A stretch of DNA of 62,078 nt from CAYNND01 sp964398775 (GCA_964398775.1 CAYNND010000008.1:1-62078), one strand, 5' to 3'; shown: positions 53,055-61,696, counted from the stretch's first letter. The notes: generated from the letters alone by a model not told the origin. Made by a program: numbers and translations.

Positions 53055-53576
53055 CTACTCATCCTTAAACCGCCAGATGTTTTGGAAGACAAACATCGTC
53101 ATAGCAAATGCACCAAGCACATTGAGTGTGAGCATGAGCTCTGCTGCGACATTCTGCGGCACTATCATCGGATTGAGCGCAAAAATCATCGTACTTTGGA
53201 AGAACAAGTTTGTGAGACTGAGGTGCAGCCCAGAGAAGCTGCCGGGCGCGACCGCCTCAAGAAAGCCATACTGAAACGCGAAGTAAAAGATATACTCAAG
53301 TACGAGGATAAAGAGAAAGATGAGGATGTTCACGGAGTCTTGAATGTACCTGATGATTTCAGAAGATATGAAGAGGACCGTAAATGCACCGAAGGAAACA
53401 AAGATGAGAATGATAGGCACCTGAAACGGTGTGAGGCCCGTGATATACCCACAGAACTGCAGCAAAATGTACTCAGCAAGCAATATCTCGCCCAAGTGAA
53501 GCGTCGCTTTCCAGAAGCTAAAGTTGACCCATGTATGAAAGTCTTTCCCTCCCGATGGAACCCCTGATGGAATCAT
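53055..53576 (-). CDS. five-span membrane protein, 173 aa, unknown
   Basis: A membrane protein with about five helices (for example VPIILIFVSFGAFTVLFISS and SVNILIFLFILVLEYIFYFAF). The final part, LSLTNLFFQSTMIFALNPMIVP and then LTLNVLGAFAMTMFVFQNIW, has the layout of a two-helix ion-channel pore segment but no selectivity filter, so this is only a suggestion. TAGGCT lies six bases before the ATG, which supports the start. Confidence 0.65.
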   Translation of the reverse strand: MIPSGVPSGGKDFHTWVNFSFWKATLHLGEILLAEYILLQFCGYITGLTPFQVPIILIFVSFGAFTVLFISSEIIRYIQDSVNILIFLFILVLEYIFYFAFQYGFLEAVAPGSFSGLHLSLTNLFFQSTMIFALNPMIVPQNVAAELMLTLNVLGAFAMTMFVFQNIWRFKDE

Positions 53577-53608
53577 AAATACAGCCTACTCCTGTGGGAG
53601 GTAGATGT

Positions 53609-53884
53609 CTAACGGGCCTCTGTTTCGTCTGACTCAGCGGGCTCTCCCCACTGCCAGCGCGGTGTCTCACCTTTCCAGAAACAAACACCGATAAGCACGC
53701 AACTTGCAACTATAAGGCTCACACTGAAGAGCACTATATCTGTAACAGTCGCTGCATCTCGCACAAAGTATATGCCTGAAAGTGTGACAAAAAGTGTATA
53801 TATCACAACCACTACCCACCCTTCTTTTGTAGCGGGCGTCCATCCGTAGCCGTATGTCTTTCGCTTAAACCACGGGTCAGTCAT
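53609..53884 (-). CDS. small two-span membrane protein, 91 aa
   Basis: A 91-aa protein with an N-terminal cytoplasmic segment WFKRKTYGYGWTPATKEGW, two transmembrane helices (about 24-41 and 50-68) and an acidic Trp-containing tail. Similar proteins with the KRKTYGWGW block seem frequent in Parcubacteria from memory; the function is unknown. TACGAT lies six bases before the ATG, so the start is firm. Confidence 0.75.
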   Translation of the reverse strand: MTDPWFKRKTYGYGWTPATKEGWVVVVIYTLFVTLSGIYFVRDAATVTDIVLFSVSLIVASCVLIGVCFWKGETPRWQWGEPAESDETEAR

Positions 53885-53985
53885 ACAGATATCGTAGCAT
53901 AGCTGATTCTCTATTTTGTTCCTGAATATATTTTAAGTTGCGCGCAGAGGGTGTGGACAGGGAGCATCTCTTTTTTTCTGTTTTC

Positions 53986-55869
53986 TTACTTTCGATAATA
54001 CACAGTGATCGTCGCCGAACGATATATCTGGTCATTGTTTTCTTGGTCAGTTGCTGATTCAGGTGAATCAGGAGTAACTGCTTCATCAGGCGAATACGTG
54101 TAAAATGCAGTAATTGAACCCATCATCGAAGCAACATGGCTGAGTTCTTGGTGAGAAGCGCACGCATTGTAGAGGTATGTAAATGTCTGTGCTGCTCGCT
54201 CCTCGGCGAGCTCGATGTTGTGCTCATATCCTCCCTCAGACGTATTCCCGAGATTTGAGTGGGAACCGAGAATCATGATGCCGACTGTACCCCCAACATT
54301 TGTTTCTTCTGCGAGCATATCCGCTATCTTTGTAGTAAGGCTATCTACCTGACTCATAGCAGTGTTCGATAATTCACTCACGTCAGTCTCAAACTCAACA
54401 TGTAAGAACAGTACCTGTACAAATGTATCGGTCGTTATGTCAATTGATGAATCACTTGCATCACTTTTCGGTGGCTCTGTCCAAGAGTCAATATGGAGCT
54501 TGTTTAAGAATGAGACTGTTGTACCAAAACTTCCAGTGCCAGTGACATCGTACATACTGTAGATACCCGGCTCCCACACCATACCCGACGTGTCTATGTC
54601 GAGCACCTCATTTGTAGAGAAATTTTTCATCTTCATAGCACCAATCGAATACCCCGCCCCCGTTGCAAGTGTCCCCACCACTTCACCGTGTATGAATTGC
54701 GCAAAGTTAAAGAAGTATGGCGAAAGGTACGCATCAGAGTATCCGGTATCGATATTCACCCCTCCATCAGGGAGAGTACTGTCCCACAAGAAAGGAAGTG
54801 AAGGCATCGTTACACCCCAATCAGTTGTTGGCATCAGACCTGGGTAGTGCGTACCAATCGATTTCTCTATAGTCGAACTCACGCACGTACCAAGACCCGC
54901 GGAAAGATTTTCACCAACCTTAATTAAGAGCAGCGGGTAGCTCCACATAAACCCACTACTCGTAGACGGCATAGTGAGGTCATCATCATCTGTCCCCGAT
55001 GGACCAATCACAAGCGCGTGCTTCACAACAACCATCGTGCCATTCACGAAATGCTCGGCAGCGACACATTTTGCGAGCCCCATTCCAAGATATCCCCCTA
55101 CCATCCCACCAGTAATGTCCCCTGCTTCAGCGCCAACGATAGTTCCCTCTGGTCCAGCTTCAGTCCCTACTGTTCCAAGCGCGAGTGCCCCCACTACTTC
55201 CCCCACCTTCTGTGTTGCCATTGGAATCATGTCATCTGCAATCGCACGAAAGGTGTCATTCTCATAACTTTTTTGAATACCGATTACAGTAAAGAAATCG
55301 TAGCGATGCTTATACACAATTCCGAGTGACGCATCCTCGTTGTTTACAACACCCAAAAACATGTCGAGGCACACGAGACGTAGTACATACACAGAATCTT
55401 GTTCCAAAGGAAGTGATGCGGTGCGCTTGTACAAGAAAATATTTGCGATATTTTCTGGTGCATCTTTTGAAATCATCGACACTCTGTAGCGTACATACCT
55501 GAGTGAATCATAATCCTTGCGAAGCAACACCGCAGTATCGTAATCAGACGTATACTTTAGCTTCTTTTTCACATGTTTATTTTTGTAGCTGATGTATCCA
55601 CTACAAAATGTCGCGAGCGCAGTAGTGATATCACTTGTATCAAAGCGTACGATTTCTTCGGCATGAAGATATCCTCCCGAATACTTTACCCCGTCCCATC
55701 TATCAAGCGCAATCTCAAGCGCCTCGATAAAAGCATCGACAAGTAATTCAAACTCGAGGTCGACGGGAATATAGCCACTGAGCGCCATATCCCCTGTCGC
55801 AGAATTTTTAGTACGCTGAGTGAGCGCATTGTCTAAGTCAGTTGCACTTTTCCAGTCAGACTGAGACAT
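53986..55869 (-). CDS. large protein with glycine-zipper core and OmpA-like C-terminus, 627 aa
   Basis: A protein without a signal peptide. Residues 1-235 are a charged soluble region (for example KKKLKYTSDYDTAVLLRK). Residues about 237-275 form a Gly-zipper stretch (ALALGTVGTEAGPEGTIVG, then GGMVGGYLGMGLAK), as in membrane-inserting or pore-forming proteins. Residues about 490-627 look OmpA-like: VEFETDVSEL, MILGSHSNLG, NIELAEERAAQTFTYLY and a terminal IYRSATITVYY. It starts 2 bases after the stop of the 590-aa gene, so the two are coupled. The function is unknown; I infer an envelope- or target-membrane-associated role. Confidence 0.8.
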   Translation of the reverse strand: MSQSDWKSATDLDNALTQRTKNSATGDMALSGYIPVDLEFELLVDAFIEALEIALDRWDGVKYSGGYLHAEEIVRFDTSDITTALATFCSGYISYKNKHVKKKLKYTSDYDTAVLLRKDYDSLRYVRYRVSMISKDAPENIANIFLYKRTASLPLEQDSVYVLRLVCLDMFLGVVNNEDASLGIVYKHRYDFFTVIGIQKSYENDTFRAIADDMIPMATQKVGEVVGALALGTVGTEAGPEGTIVGAEAGDITGGMVGGYLGMGLAKCVAAEHFVNGTMVVVKHALVIGPSGTDDDDLTMPSTSSGFMWSYPLLLIKVGENLSAGLGTCVSSTIEKSIGTHYPGLMPTTDWGVTMPSLPFLWDSTLPDGGVNIDTGYSDAYLSPYFFNFAQFIHGEVVGTLATGAGYSIGAMKMKNFSTNEVLDIDTSGMVWEPGIYSMYDVTGTGSFGTTVSFLNKLHIDSWTEPPKSDASDSSIDITTDTFVQVLFLHVEFETDVSELSNTAMSQVDSLTTKIADMLAEETNVGGTVGIMILGSHSNLGNTSEGGYEHNIELAEERAAQTFTYLYNACASHQELSHVASMMGSITAFYTYSPDEAVTPDSPESATDQENNDQIYRSATITVYYRK

Positions 55870-55871
55870 GG

Positions 55872-57644
55872 TTATGCGTCTTCTTCTGTATCATCGCTTG
55901 TTGTTTCAGGCGGACATACTGTTGCAAATATCTGCGCGGCAGAATCATCTTTTCGCTCGACGATATCAAGCGCAAGCGCATGCTCCTTTGTCTCAAGACG
56001 TAACTCAGTATTTGCAAGAGTTTCAGCTTCTACTTTCTGCTTCTGGAGTCCGAGGTTGTATTCATCCAGTGCTTCACTCTGACCGAGAAGTGCTTCCACC
56101 ATCACACCGTCTGTGCGCATTGTATTTGTCGTCACTCCGAGAATAATTCCAGGGATGGTGAAGCTAACGCCAGTCGTTGGAGAGGTATAGGTAGAAACGA
56201 GCTTACGATTCAAGTTCCAGAACGTATAGTCCTTTGTACTACCATCTGACTGTGCCTCGGTGTATGTCTTCTCTTGGAGGAAGTCGGTAACGATATTCCC
56301 ATCATAATCGACGACGCGAGTCAGCATTGTCTTAATTGCATTCTTGATTGTTTTCTTTTGCTCTTCTGTATTTATGACCGCATCAAGGAGTGTATCAACT
56401 TGCCCGATAGAGACAGTCTGTGCCACATTTGGATCACCGTTGACATAGCCAATCTTCACATCAACAAGGTGTGTCACTGTGTGGAACTCCTGATTCATCT
56501 GTCGGAACACGAAGTTGAGCGTACGGCTCACATTTATGTTTTCGATTTCACGCTCGATACTCGTCTCTTCTGTTTCAGTTGTTGTCGTTGTGGAGCTTGT
56601 GTTTACCTGTACATCACGCTTCGCCGACGCCTGTGTCGATTGTTTGTTGACGGCGTTGTTTATACTCGATGTCTGGTCAGTACGTGCGGTATCTGTGGAC
56701 CCAGAGACACCACCAGAGACTTCAACTTCTGCACTATAGAGGCCTGCACTTGCTGAGCCTTTTGCGCTTGCATCAGCGTAGTACTCAAACGAATCCTCAC
56801 TTGACGCACTCGTTGACGCCTCCTCTTGCACCATCGTCTCAAACTCATCGAGTGTTTCTTCAGAGTATGAATCAAGCACGCTCATCGATTCACTACTTGT
56901 TGTACTTGAAGATTTGTATGTCTTCATGCTTATCTTCGTAGATTCACCAGGAAGAAGTGAGAAAGTCTGTACAACACGACCCGCGCCGTATGCACCAAGG
57001 TATGACGAGATACGATATATCTCAGTTACATAGATGCGCGGCTCCGTAGCGACAGTATCTGAACTCGTTGTGCTTGTCAGATATTTCTTATACACAGTAT
57101 TGATAGTTCCACCCATCGTCTCATAGAACATCACCTTATTTCCTTCGCTTATCTTCTGAGACATCTCCGTGAGATTGAGATACGCTGGCTTGATTTTTCC
57201 ACGAACGTTGAAACCAGCGATCACTTCCTTGCTTACTGCGCGACGCTCACTAGACGCCGCTCCAGTTGTACCAACCTTAGGCTCAAGCTCCTCAAGTATT
57301 TCTGGTATGAGTGGCCCCATTCCGATTGGAGGGACAATACCACCAGTACCGCCACCGCCTCCGCCGCCATCAGTGCCCCCACCATCAGTGCCTCCACCTG
57401 TATCTCCTCCACCTTGCATTATTCCTCCGTTCTGGGGTAAGACAATACCATCCAATATCCCACCAAGAGGACCGGTATTTTGGTCTGCCGTCGAGACAAA
57501 ACATTCTGGTTTAAAATAGCTGTCATCAATCTTCAGCTTCAACGGACTGGCTGCGTAGTAAGACGTAGGCTCAGGAACATTGTAGCTCAATACTGTCGCG
57601 GTACTCTCAGTATCAAGTTGTATAAACGCTTTGTCTGATGACAT
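55872..57644 (-). CDS. large protein with poly-Gly linker and Ser/Thr-rich centre, 590 aa
   Basis: A protein without a signal peptide. Residues about 77-105 are a Gly/Asp/Thr linker. A conserved-looking core follows: TETEETSIEREIENINVSRT and LNFVFRQMNQEFHTVTHL (about 360-400), preceded by a Ser-rich, probably coiled region (about 230-350; VVQTFSLLPGESTKISMK, SVLDSYSEETLDEFE). The C-terminus is a charged helix (ETLANTELRLETKEHALA). It is upstream of, and coupled to, the OmpA-like protein. I do not recognise the family; the architecture suggests a fibrous or assembly-forming surface or secreted component. A TACAAT lies 12 bases before the ATG. Confidence 0.8.
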   Translation of the reverse strand: MSSDKAFIQLDTESTATVLSYNVPEPTSYYAASPLKLKIDDSYFKPECFVSTADQNTGPLGGILDGIVLPQNGGIMQGGGDTGGGTDGGGTDGGGGGGGTGGIVPPIGMGPLIPEILEELEPKVGTTGAASSERRAVSKEVIAGFNVRGKIKPAYLNLTEMSQKISEGNKVMFYETMGGTINTVYKKYLTSTTSSDTVATEPRIYVTEIYRISSYLGAYGAGRVVQTFSLLPGESTKISMKTYKSSSTTSSESMSVLDSYSEETLDEFETMVQEEASTSASSEDSFEYYADASAKGSASAGLYSAEVEVSGGVSGSTDTARTDQTSSINNAVNKQSTQASAKRDVQVNTSSTTTTTETEETSIEREIENINVSRTLNFVFRQMNQEFHTVTHLVDVKIGYVNGDPNVAQTVSIGQVDTLLDAVINTEEQKKTIKNAIKTMLTRVVDYDGNIVTDFLQEKTYTEAQSDGSTKDYTFWNLNRKLVSTYTSPTTGVSFTIPGIILGVTTNTMRTDGVMVEALLGQSEALDEYNLGLQKQKVEAETLANTELRLETKEHALALDIVERKDDSAAQIFATVCPPETTSDDTEEDA

Positions 57645-57840
57645 GCTTATTTTTTTATTGTAATGAATGCACTATACCAAGCACATCGAAAGCACATCTA
57701 ATTTTTTATGCACAGATACGAACCGCTCACTGAGGCGGTGGATGAGCTTTCATTCATTCAATATTCACCTGCCTATGCCATGCTGAGCACTCACATCATA
57801 AGAGTTGTGAGGAAATTTATTACTTATTTAAATGTTTACA

Positions 57841-58041
57841 ATGAAAAATCTTAATGCGTTTGATGTATTAGCACTAGTACTCCTTATTATTGGAGGTATC
57901 AACTGGGGAATGATTGGCATATTTGATGTTGACCTCGTCGGCTCCCTCTTTGGTGTCATGACTGTACTCACCCGCGCAGTCTATGCGCTCGTTGGTGTCT
58001 CAGCTCTGTATTCAGTCTATATCCTCGTCGCAAAAACGTAG
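57841..58041 (+). CDS. DUF378 small membrane protein, 66 aa
   Basis: A 66-aa protein with two transmembrane helices joined by DVDLVGSLFG. Family landmarks are LNAFDVLALVLLIIGGINWG and VYALVGVSALY. The function is unknown. TTAAAT lies seven bases before the ATG at 57841. An upstream frame starting at 57832 adds three residues and is not favoured. The 196 bases before it (57645-57840) show a short CCGC/GCGG hairpin at about 57731-57745 and nothing else clear. Confidence 0.88.
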   Translation: MKNLNAFDVLALVLLIIGGINWGMIGIFDVDLVGSLFGVMTVLTRAVYALVGVSALYSVYILVAKT

Positions 58042-58081
58042 TAGTAATTATTGGGCGACTGCATCGCATAACGTACACCAC

Positions 58082-58489
58082 ATGAAAAACATCATCGAAA
58101 CAGCATCAGGTAATCCAGACTTTTCAACACTCGTCACAGCTATCACCGCTGCAGGACTTGTTGAGACTCTTTCTGGAACTGGTCCCTTTACTGTCTTTGC
58201 GCCTACAAACGCGGCGTTTGCAAAGATACCACCTGAAACACTGCAGGCAGTGTTGAAAGACAAGGCTAAGCTCACAAGTATCCTCACGTATCATGTCATC
58301 GCGAAAAAAGTAACTTCAAAAGAAGTTTCTTCACTCACCGAAGCAAAGACTGTAGAAGGTTCTGAGGTCACCATCCATGGTGCAAATGGCCTCATGATAA
58401 ACAACGCGAAAGTTATCATGACTGATCTCGAGTGTAGCAATGGCATTATCCATGTCATCGACACCGTACTCATGCCGAAAGCTTCGTAG
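58082..58489 (+). CDS. fasciclin domain protein, 135 aa
   Basis: A single fasciclin (FAS1) domain covers the whole protein: FSTLVTAITAAGLVETLSG, GPFTVFAPTNAAFAKIP (the H1 motif region), LTYHVIAKKVTSKEV and a C-terminal GIIHVIDTVLMP. No signal peptide is visible, so its location is uncertain; FAS1 modules usually mediate adhesion outside the cell. TAACGT lies seven bases before the ATG. It lies 40 bases after the DUF378 gene and is likely in its own unit. Confidence 0.92.
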   Translation: MKNIIETASGNPDFSTLVTAITAAGLVETLSGTGPFTVFAPTNAAFAKIPPETLQAVLKDKAKLTSILTYHVIAKKVTSKEVSSLTEAKTVEGSEVTIHGANGLMINNAKVIMTDLECSNGIIHVIDTVLMPKAS

Positions 58490-58539
58490 TGTATGAGAAG
58501 TGTATATAAGAATCCTTTAGCACATACCTAACAGCACGT

Positions 58540-59103
58540 ATGTCATCACACACCGAACAAACCGAGTACTCGGTGATACGAACAGAGAAAGAGTATGAAG
58601 TCCGACGCTACCCTGCGCACATCGTTGCGCAGACTGTTGTGCAAGGTCAGTACCAACAAGCGCTAAACCGAGGGTTTCGTATTGTTGCAGGCTATATCTT
58701 TGGTGGTAACGTGAAGAATGAAAGTATCCCCATGACAGCTCCGGTCATCGCACAGAAAACGCGCAGCGAACAAATCACGATGACTGCACCTGTCACGACG
58801 AGCATCAACGGAGAATCTCATATCATCGCCTTTGGGATGCCTCGCTCGTACACACTTGCAACACTACCGAAACCGACTGATTCGCGTGTGCAGATAGTGA
58901 CGATTCCTGAGCAGAAGATTGCAGTTATACAATTCTCTTGGCTTCGCACCAGTAACCGCATCGAACAAAAGACGCAAGAGCTTTTTAATCTCTTGAAGCG
59001 TGACCGCATCAGTGTGCGCGGTGCTCCACAGTACGCTGGATACAATGCACCATGGACACCGCCGTGGATGACACGCCACGAAATCCTAGTAGAAATACAA
59101 TGA
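58540..59103 (+). CDS. SOUL heme-binding family protein
   Basis: A 187-aa protein with the SOUL/HBP fold. It starts EYSVIRTEKEYEVRRYPAHI, has IFGGNVKNESIPMTAPVIAQ and ITMTAPVTTSI, and ends near YNAPWTPPWMTRHEILVEI, the family signature. SOUL proteins bind heme or tetrapyrroles. Heme could feed the flavocytochrome at 33.5 kb, but this is inference. The start lacks a good TAnnnT-N6 match. A terminator lies downstream at 59181. Confidence 0.93.
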   Translation: MSSHTEQTEYSVIRTEKEYEVRRYPAHIVAQTVVQGQYQQALNRGFRIVAGYIFGGNVKNESIPMTAPVIAQKTRSEQITMTAPVTTSINGESHIIAFGMPRSYTLATLPKPTDSRVQIVTIPEQKIAVIQFSWLRTSNRIEQKTQELFNLLKRDRISVRGAPQYAGYNAPWTPPWMTRHEILVEIQ

Positions 59104-59180
59104 ACACATACACTCATCACATACACGCCGAAATACAGCATCTCCTTGTGCCGAAATGAGGTGCGCTCCACAGAGAAACT

Positions 59181-59207
59181 ATGCCTTGTGCATGCAAGGC
59201 ATTTTTT
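59181..59207 (+). terminator. intrinsic terminator after the SOUL gene
   Basis: Stem ATGCCTTG/CAAGGCAT (59181-59188 with 59194-59201), a 5-base loop and a T run to 59207. It lies 78 bases after the SOUL stop, upstream of the cupin promoter. Confidence 0.8.
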
Positions 59208-59266
59208 ATTGCTCGCGGCGCATGTTTCTTCATAAAGAATACAGGCGCGAAGCGTACACTAAGGTT

Positions 59267-59662
59267 ATGAAAGGATTTACAATAAACATAGAGCAGGTCA
59301 CACTCGAGAACACTGCATTTAGAAAAGTACTCTACACTGCTGTGCACAGCCAGCTCGTAGTCATGTGCCTACTCCCACTCCAGGATATTGGTGAAGAGGT
59401 ACATGTGCTCGATCAATTTATCCGCTGCGAGCAAGGAACAGGAACAGCGATACTCAATGGTGTTATCCATGATATCCACGCGAGTATGTCAGTACTTGTT
59501 CCCGCTGGTGCGCGCCACAACATCGTCAACACTTCAACCGATGTACTGATGAAACTATATACAGTCTATGCACCACCGAACCATCGTGACGGAGTAATAC
59601 ACCTGACAAAAAGTGATGCGGAAGTAGACACTGAGCACTTTGATGGAGTCACGACGGAGTAA
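59267..59662 (+). CDS. cupin domain protein, 131 aa
   Basis: A 131-aa single cupin. It has EEVHVLDQFIRCEQGTGTA (about 44-62) matching the first metal-binding motif and SMSVLVPAGARHNIVNTS (about 76-93) matching the second. It could be an isomerase, dioxygenase or metal-binding regulator. The ATG at 59267 is chosen for TACACT six bases upstream; a longer reading from 59156 crosses a terminator. A 4-base gap (59663-59666) separates its stop from the convergent next gene. Confidence 0.9.
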   Translation: MKGFTINIEQVTLENTAFRKVLYTAVHSQLVVMCLLPLQDIGEEVHVLDQFIRCEQGTGTAILNGVIHDIHASMSVLVPAGARHNIVNTSTDVLMKLYTVYAPPNHRDGVIHLTKSDAEVDTEHFDGVTTE

Positions 59663-59665
59663 GTG

Positions 59666-60670
59666 CTAGTCATACAAACCAGAAAAGACTGAGAACTGGA
59701 CCGTACAGGGGCATTGTTCTGGCTCACGTATATTTTTAACACTGAAGTCACTTGTATACTGCACGATGATGTATGCACTTCCTCTTTTGTATGCAGTGAC
59801 AGCACTTCCCGGACCTCCTGCTGCCTTTGAGTTATCTATACTCCATCCCGCGGCTCGGAGCTTATCTGCGTAGTACGCCTCGAACGGACGAGTGATTGCC
59901 GCGATGTCAGTCACATTTGATACGGGAAATGACTGTATGGAATCGCCTGTCATCCCAAACGATATTCCTTCTGCAGCATCCTGCCAAGCCAGCCCACTAT
60001 AGAGTGGATAGACATCAGCGGTCAGTGTTGTCGCCGCGGTGCGCCACCTATCAACCACAAGTGTCTTTCGTATCGCATCAAACTTCGCGAGTAATGCAGC
60101 CTTATCAAATGCTGTGACAGTTCCAGGCTCATAGTTTTCTATCGCACTTGAGTGAATGAAGTAGCGCACAGCAACACAGGGACTTGTGTTCTGCCGGGCA
60201 TAGATGTATTCGTCGTATCGATTCCCTGCTCCTGCTTCTGCAGTCGATGCAAATGAATACGAGAGCACTCCCTCTTGCAGTATTTCCGCCTGCCCTGCCT
60301 GCATACCAAGAAACGTTTCAGCAGTACACGCTTGTGCATCTGAGAGGTGCTCCACACTTATATATGAATCTCTGCTGAGATTTGTACCTGTAGCAAACGA
60401 ACTTGGAATAGTGAACTTTACACCAGCAATTGTATTTTGTGGACCAAGCGCAGTATATGAGTATGACCTATCGACGCTGTAGTGTGTTTCATCGGTAGTC
60501 TGTGCGAGTGATGTCGGCAGTGTAATAGATAGACCAAGTATCTCATCACGATATGTTTCTTCGGTAACGGATGGAGCAGGAACAGGCTCATTTTCACGCT
60601 CAGACCAATACCACACACCAACTCCTAAAAACACCACAACGAGCACTGGAACAAGCAAGATTTTTTTCAT
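59666..60670 (-). CDS. anchored hypothetical protein, 334 aa
   Basis: I do not recognise this protein. It has an N-terminal membrane anchor (about 4-22), then two extracytoplasmic segments: a beta-rich part with LGLSITLPTSL, paired Cys (AQACTAETF, TSPCVAVRY), and a C-terminal part (YYADKLRAAGWSIDNSKAAG) that resembles repeats in other CPR anchored proteins. Its final region has CPCTVQFS. The ATG at 60670 is chosen over 60682 on position of the basic start MKKILL. Confidence 0.75.
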   Translation of the reverse strand: MKKILLVPVLVVVFLGVGVWYWSERENEPVPAPSVTEETYRDEILGLSITLPTSLAQTTDETHYSVDRSYSYTALGPQNTIAGVKFTIPSSFATGTNLSRDSYISVEHLSDAQACTAETFLGMQAGQAEILQEGVLSYSFASTAEAGAGNRYDEYIYARQNTSPCVAVRYFIHSSAIENYEPGTVTAFDKAALLAKFDAIRKTLVVDRWRTAATTLTADVYPLYSGLAWQDAAEGISFGMTGDSIQSFPVSNVTDIAAITRPFEAYYADKLRAAGWSIDNSKAAGGPGSAVTAYKRGSAYIIVQYTSDFSVKNIREPEQCPCTVQFSVFSGLYD

Positions 60671-60751
60671 ACTACAAAGCATGCACTATCTTCATTAAGA
60701 TATGATGAAGGTCAGGCATAATCCATACCAAGCAGCGCGCTCACAAAATTC

Positions 60752-61276
60752 TTACACAGTGAGTGGCTTCCCTGCAAGCAGCTCAAAGCCGCGGAGCATC
60801 GCAAGATACTCCGGGTCCTCTTCGTAAGCGTGCGCTATCTGCGTATTCACCACTATCTCATCACGTATCCCGACAAGCTCCTCACGAGAAAACCATCCAC
60901 AGGTAGAGTGGTCTTCTGGGTTGATAGTAATGGTTTCGATTGGGTCGAGAAAGTGTGCAAAGTAGATGACCTCTATCGAATGTGAACCTTTCACCTGGTT
61001 TATGTAGGTATGTACATAGAACGGGTCACCAACTGCGACTCTCATACCGAGCTCTTCGTGTATCTCACGCTGCAAACCAGCGACGATATCCTCGCCGTAG
61101 TCGATGTGTCCTCCGGGAAGTTCATAGACATTTGGTAGAAACTTTTTTGTAGCAGCGCGCTTAGGCAAAAACAGTTTTTCTACACCGTCAAACTTCTGGT
61201 GGATAAACGCGCATGCGGTGATAACCTGCTTTCCTTCCGCGGGAGTTTCGCTGTCATGTGTTGTTTTTGCAGTCAT
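60752..61276 (-). CDS. Nudix hydrolase (3 of 3)
   Basis: A 174-aa enzyme with a full Nudix box, GGHIDYGEDIVAG then REIHEELGM (about 58-83), and strands VEKLFLPKRAATKKF and VIYFAHFLDPIE on each side. The ATG at 61276 is firm: TATACT is exactly six bases upstream. A longer open frame to 61363 reads through a structured element and should be ignored. The substrate is unknown. Confidence 0.9.
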   Translation of the reverse strand: MTAKTTHDSETPAEGKQVITACAFIHQKFDGVEKLFLPKRAATKKFLPNVYELPGGHIDYGEDIVAGLQREIHEELGMRVAVGDPFYVHTYINQVKGSHSIEVIYFAHFLDPIETITINPEDHSTCGWFSREELVGIRDEIVVNTQIAHAYEEDPEYLAMLRGFELLAGKPLTV

Positions 61277-61349
61277 GGGGATAGTATAGCGCATGCTGGA
61301 CTTAGATTGGCCCTCCGCATATTTTTTCGCCGTCGCTCGAAGTCTGGGC

Positions 61350-61471
61350 TTGGATTCGGTCACAAGTTACTAAGCATAGTGTTTCGATGCGCTCACACTA
61401 TGCTAAGTACTCGCGACCCCGCCTCACCGACACAGCAGGGCTGTGTAGCCGGTTCCGGCTTTCGAATCCAA
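61350..61471. ncRNA. multi-branched structured element (putative RNA or mobile repeat)
   Basis: A 122-bp segment closes on itself with a 9-bp outer stem (TTGGATTCG 61350-61358 with CGAATCCAA 61463-61471) and encloses three hairpins: ACTAAGCATAGTGT/ACACTATGCTAAGT (61369-61382 with 61395-61408; one mismatch), ACACAGC-AGG-GCTGTGT (61430-61446) and AGCCGG-TT-CCGGCT (61447-61460). The last two abut. The strand is not clear. I do not match it to tmRNA, RNase P, SRP or 6S RNA. It lies in a 420-bp stretch without a protein gene. Confidence 0.45.
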
Positions 61472-61489
61472 TCCGTGCAGATGACATAG

Positions 61490-61519
61490 CAAAAACCCAA
61501 GACGCGTTGTCTTAGGTTT
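61490..61519 (-). terminator. intrinsic terminator downstream of tRNA-Gln
   Basis: Stem AAACCCAAGAC/GTCTTAGGTTT (one mismatch, 5-base loop) and TTTTT on the minus strand, about 10 bases past the tRNA 3' end. Confidence 0.8.
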
Positions 61520-61529
61520 GCTAGTCAGG

Positions 61530-61600
61530 CTGCCGGACTTGGATTCGAACCAAGATGAAATGCTTCAGAGGCATCTATCCTACCATTAGATGATCCGGCA
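61530..61600 (-). tRNA. tRNA-Gln (anticodon CTG)
   Basis: A 71-base cloverleaf on the minus strand. The acceptor stem is TGCCGGA/TCCGGCA with G as discriminator, the anticodon stem GATGC/GCATT surrounds the loop CTCTGAA (anticodon CTG), and the T arm is CTTGG-TTCGAAT-CCAAG. The U1-A72 start is typical of Gln tRNAs. CCA is not encoded (GCCT follows), so the CCA-adding enzyme must finish it. It reads CAG codons. Confidence 0.95.
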
Positions 61601-61696
61601 AGTTGCGGCAGCATAGCAGAAAAATATTTAGATTTCCACTACTACAGTGAAAAGCAAGCCACCAAAAGGGCGCTCCTTCTGTGCTACAATTTCCTG

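Noticed and set aside
57340..57415. Tandem CCN repeats
   Set aside because: They encode the poly-Gly linker of the 590-aa protein on the minus strand and are not an intergenic repeat.
57710..57856. 48-aa plus-strand frame before the DUF378 gene
   Set aside because: It overlaps the DUF378 start, lacks a good promoter or ribosome-binding site and has mixed composition.
61276..61363. N-terminal extension of the third Nudix protein
   Set aside because: A TATACT-N6-ATG signal fixes the start at 61276, and the extension overlaps the outer stem of the structured element.
61440..61475. Possible second tRNA or tmRNA end (TTCGAATCC)
   Set aside because: The flanks do not form a T arm or acceptor stem; TTCGAATCC is part of the outer stem of the hairpin element.
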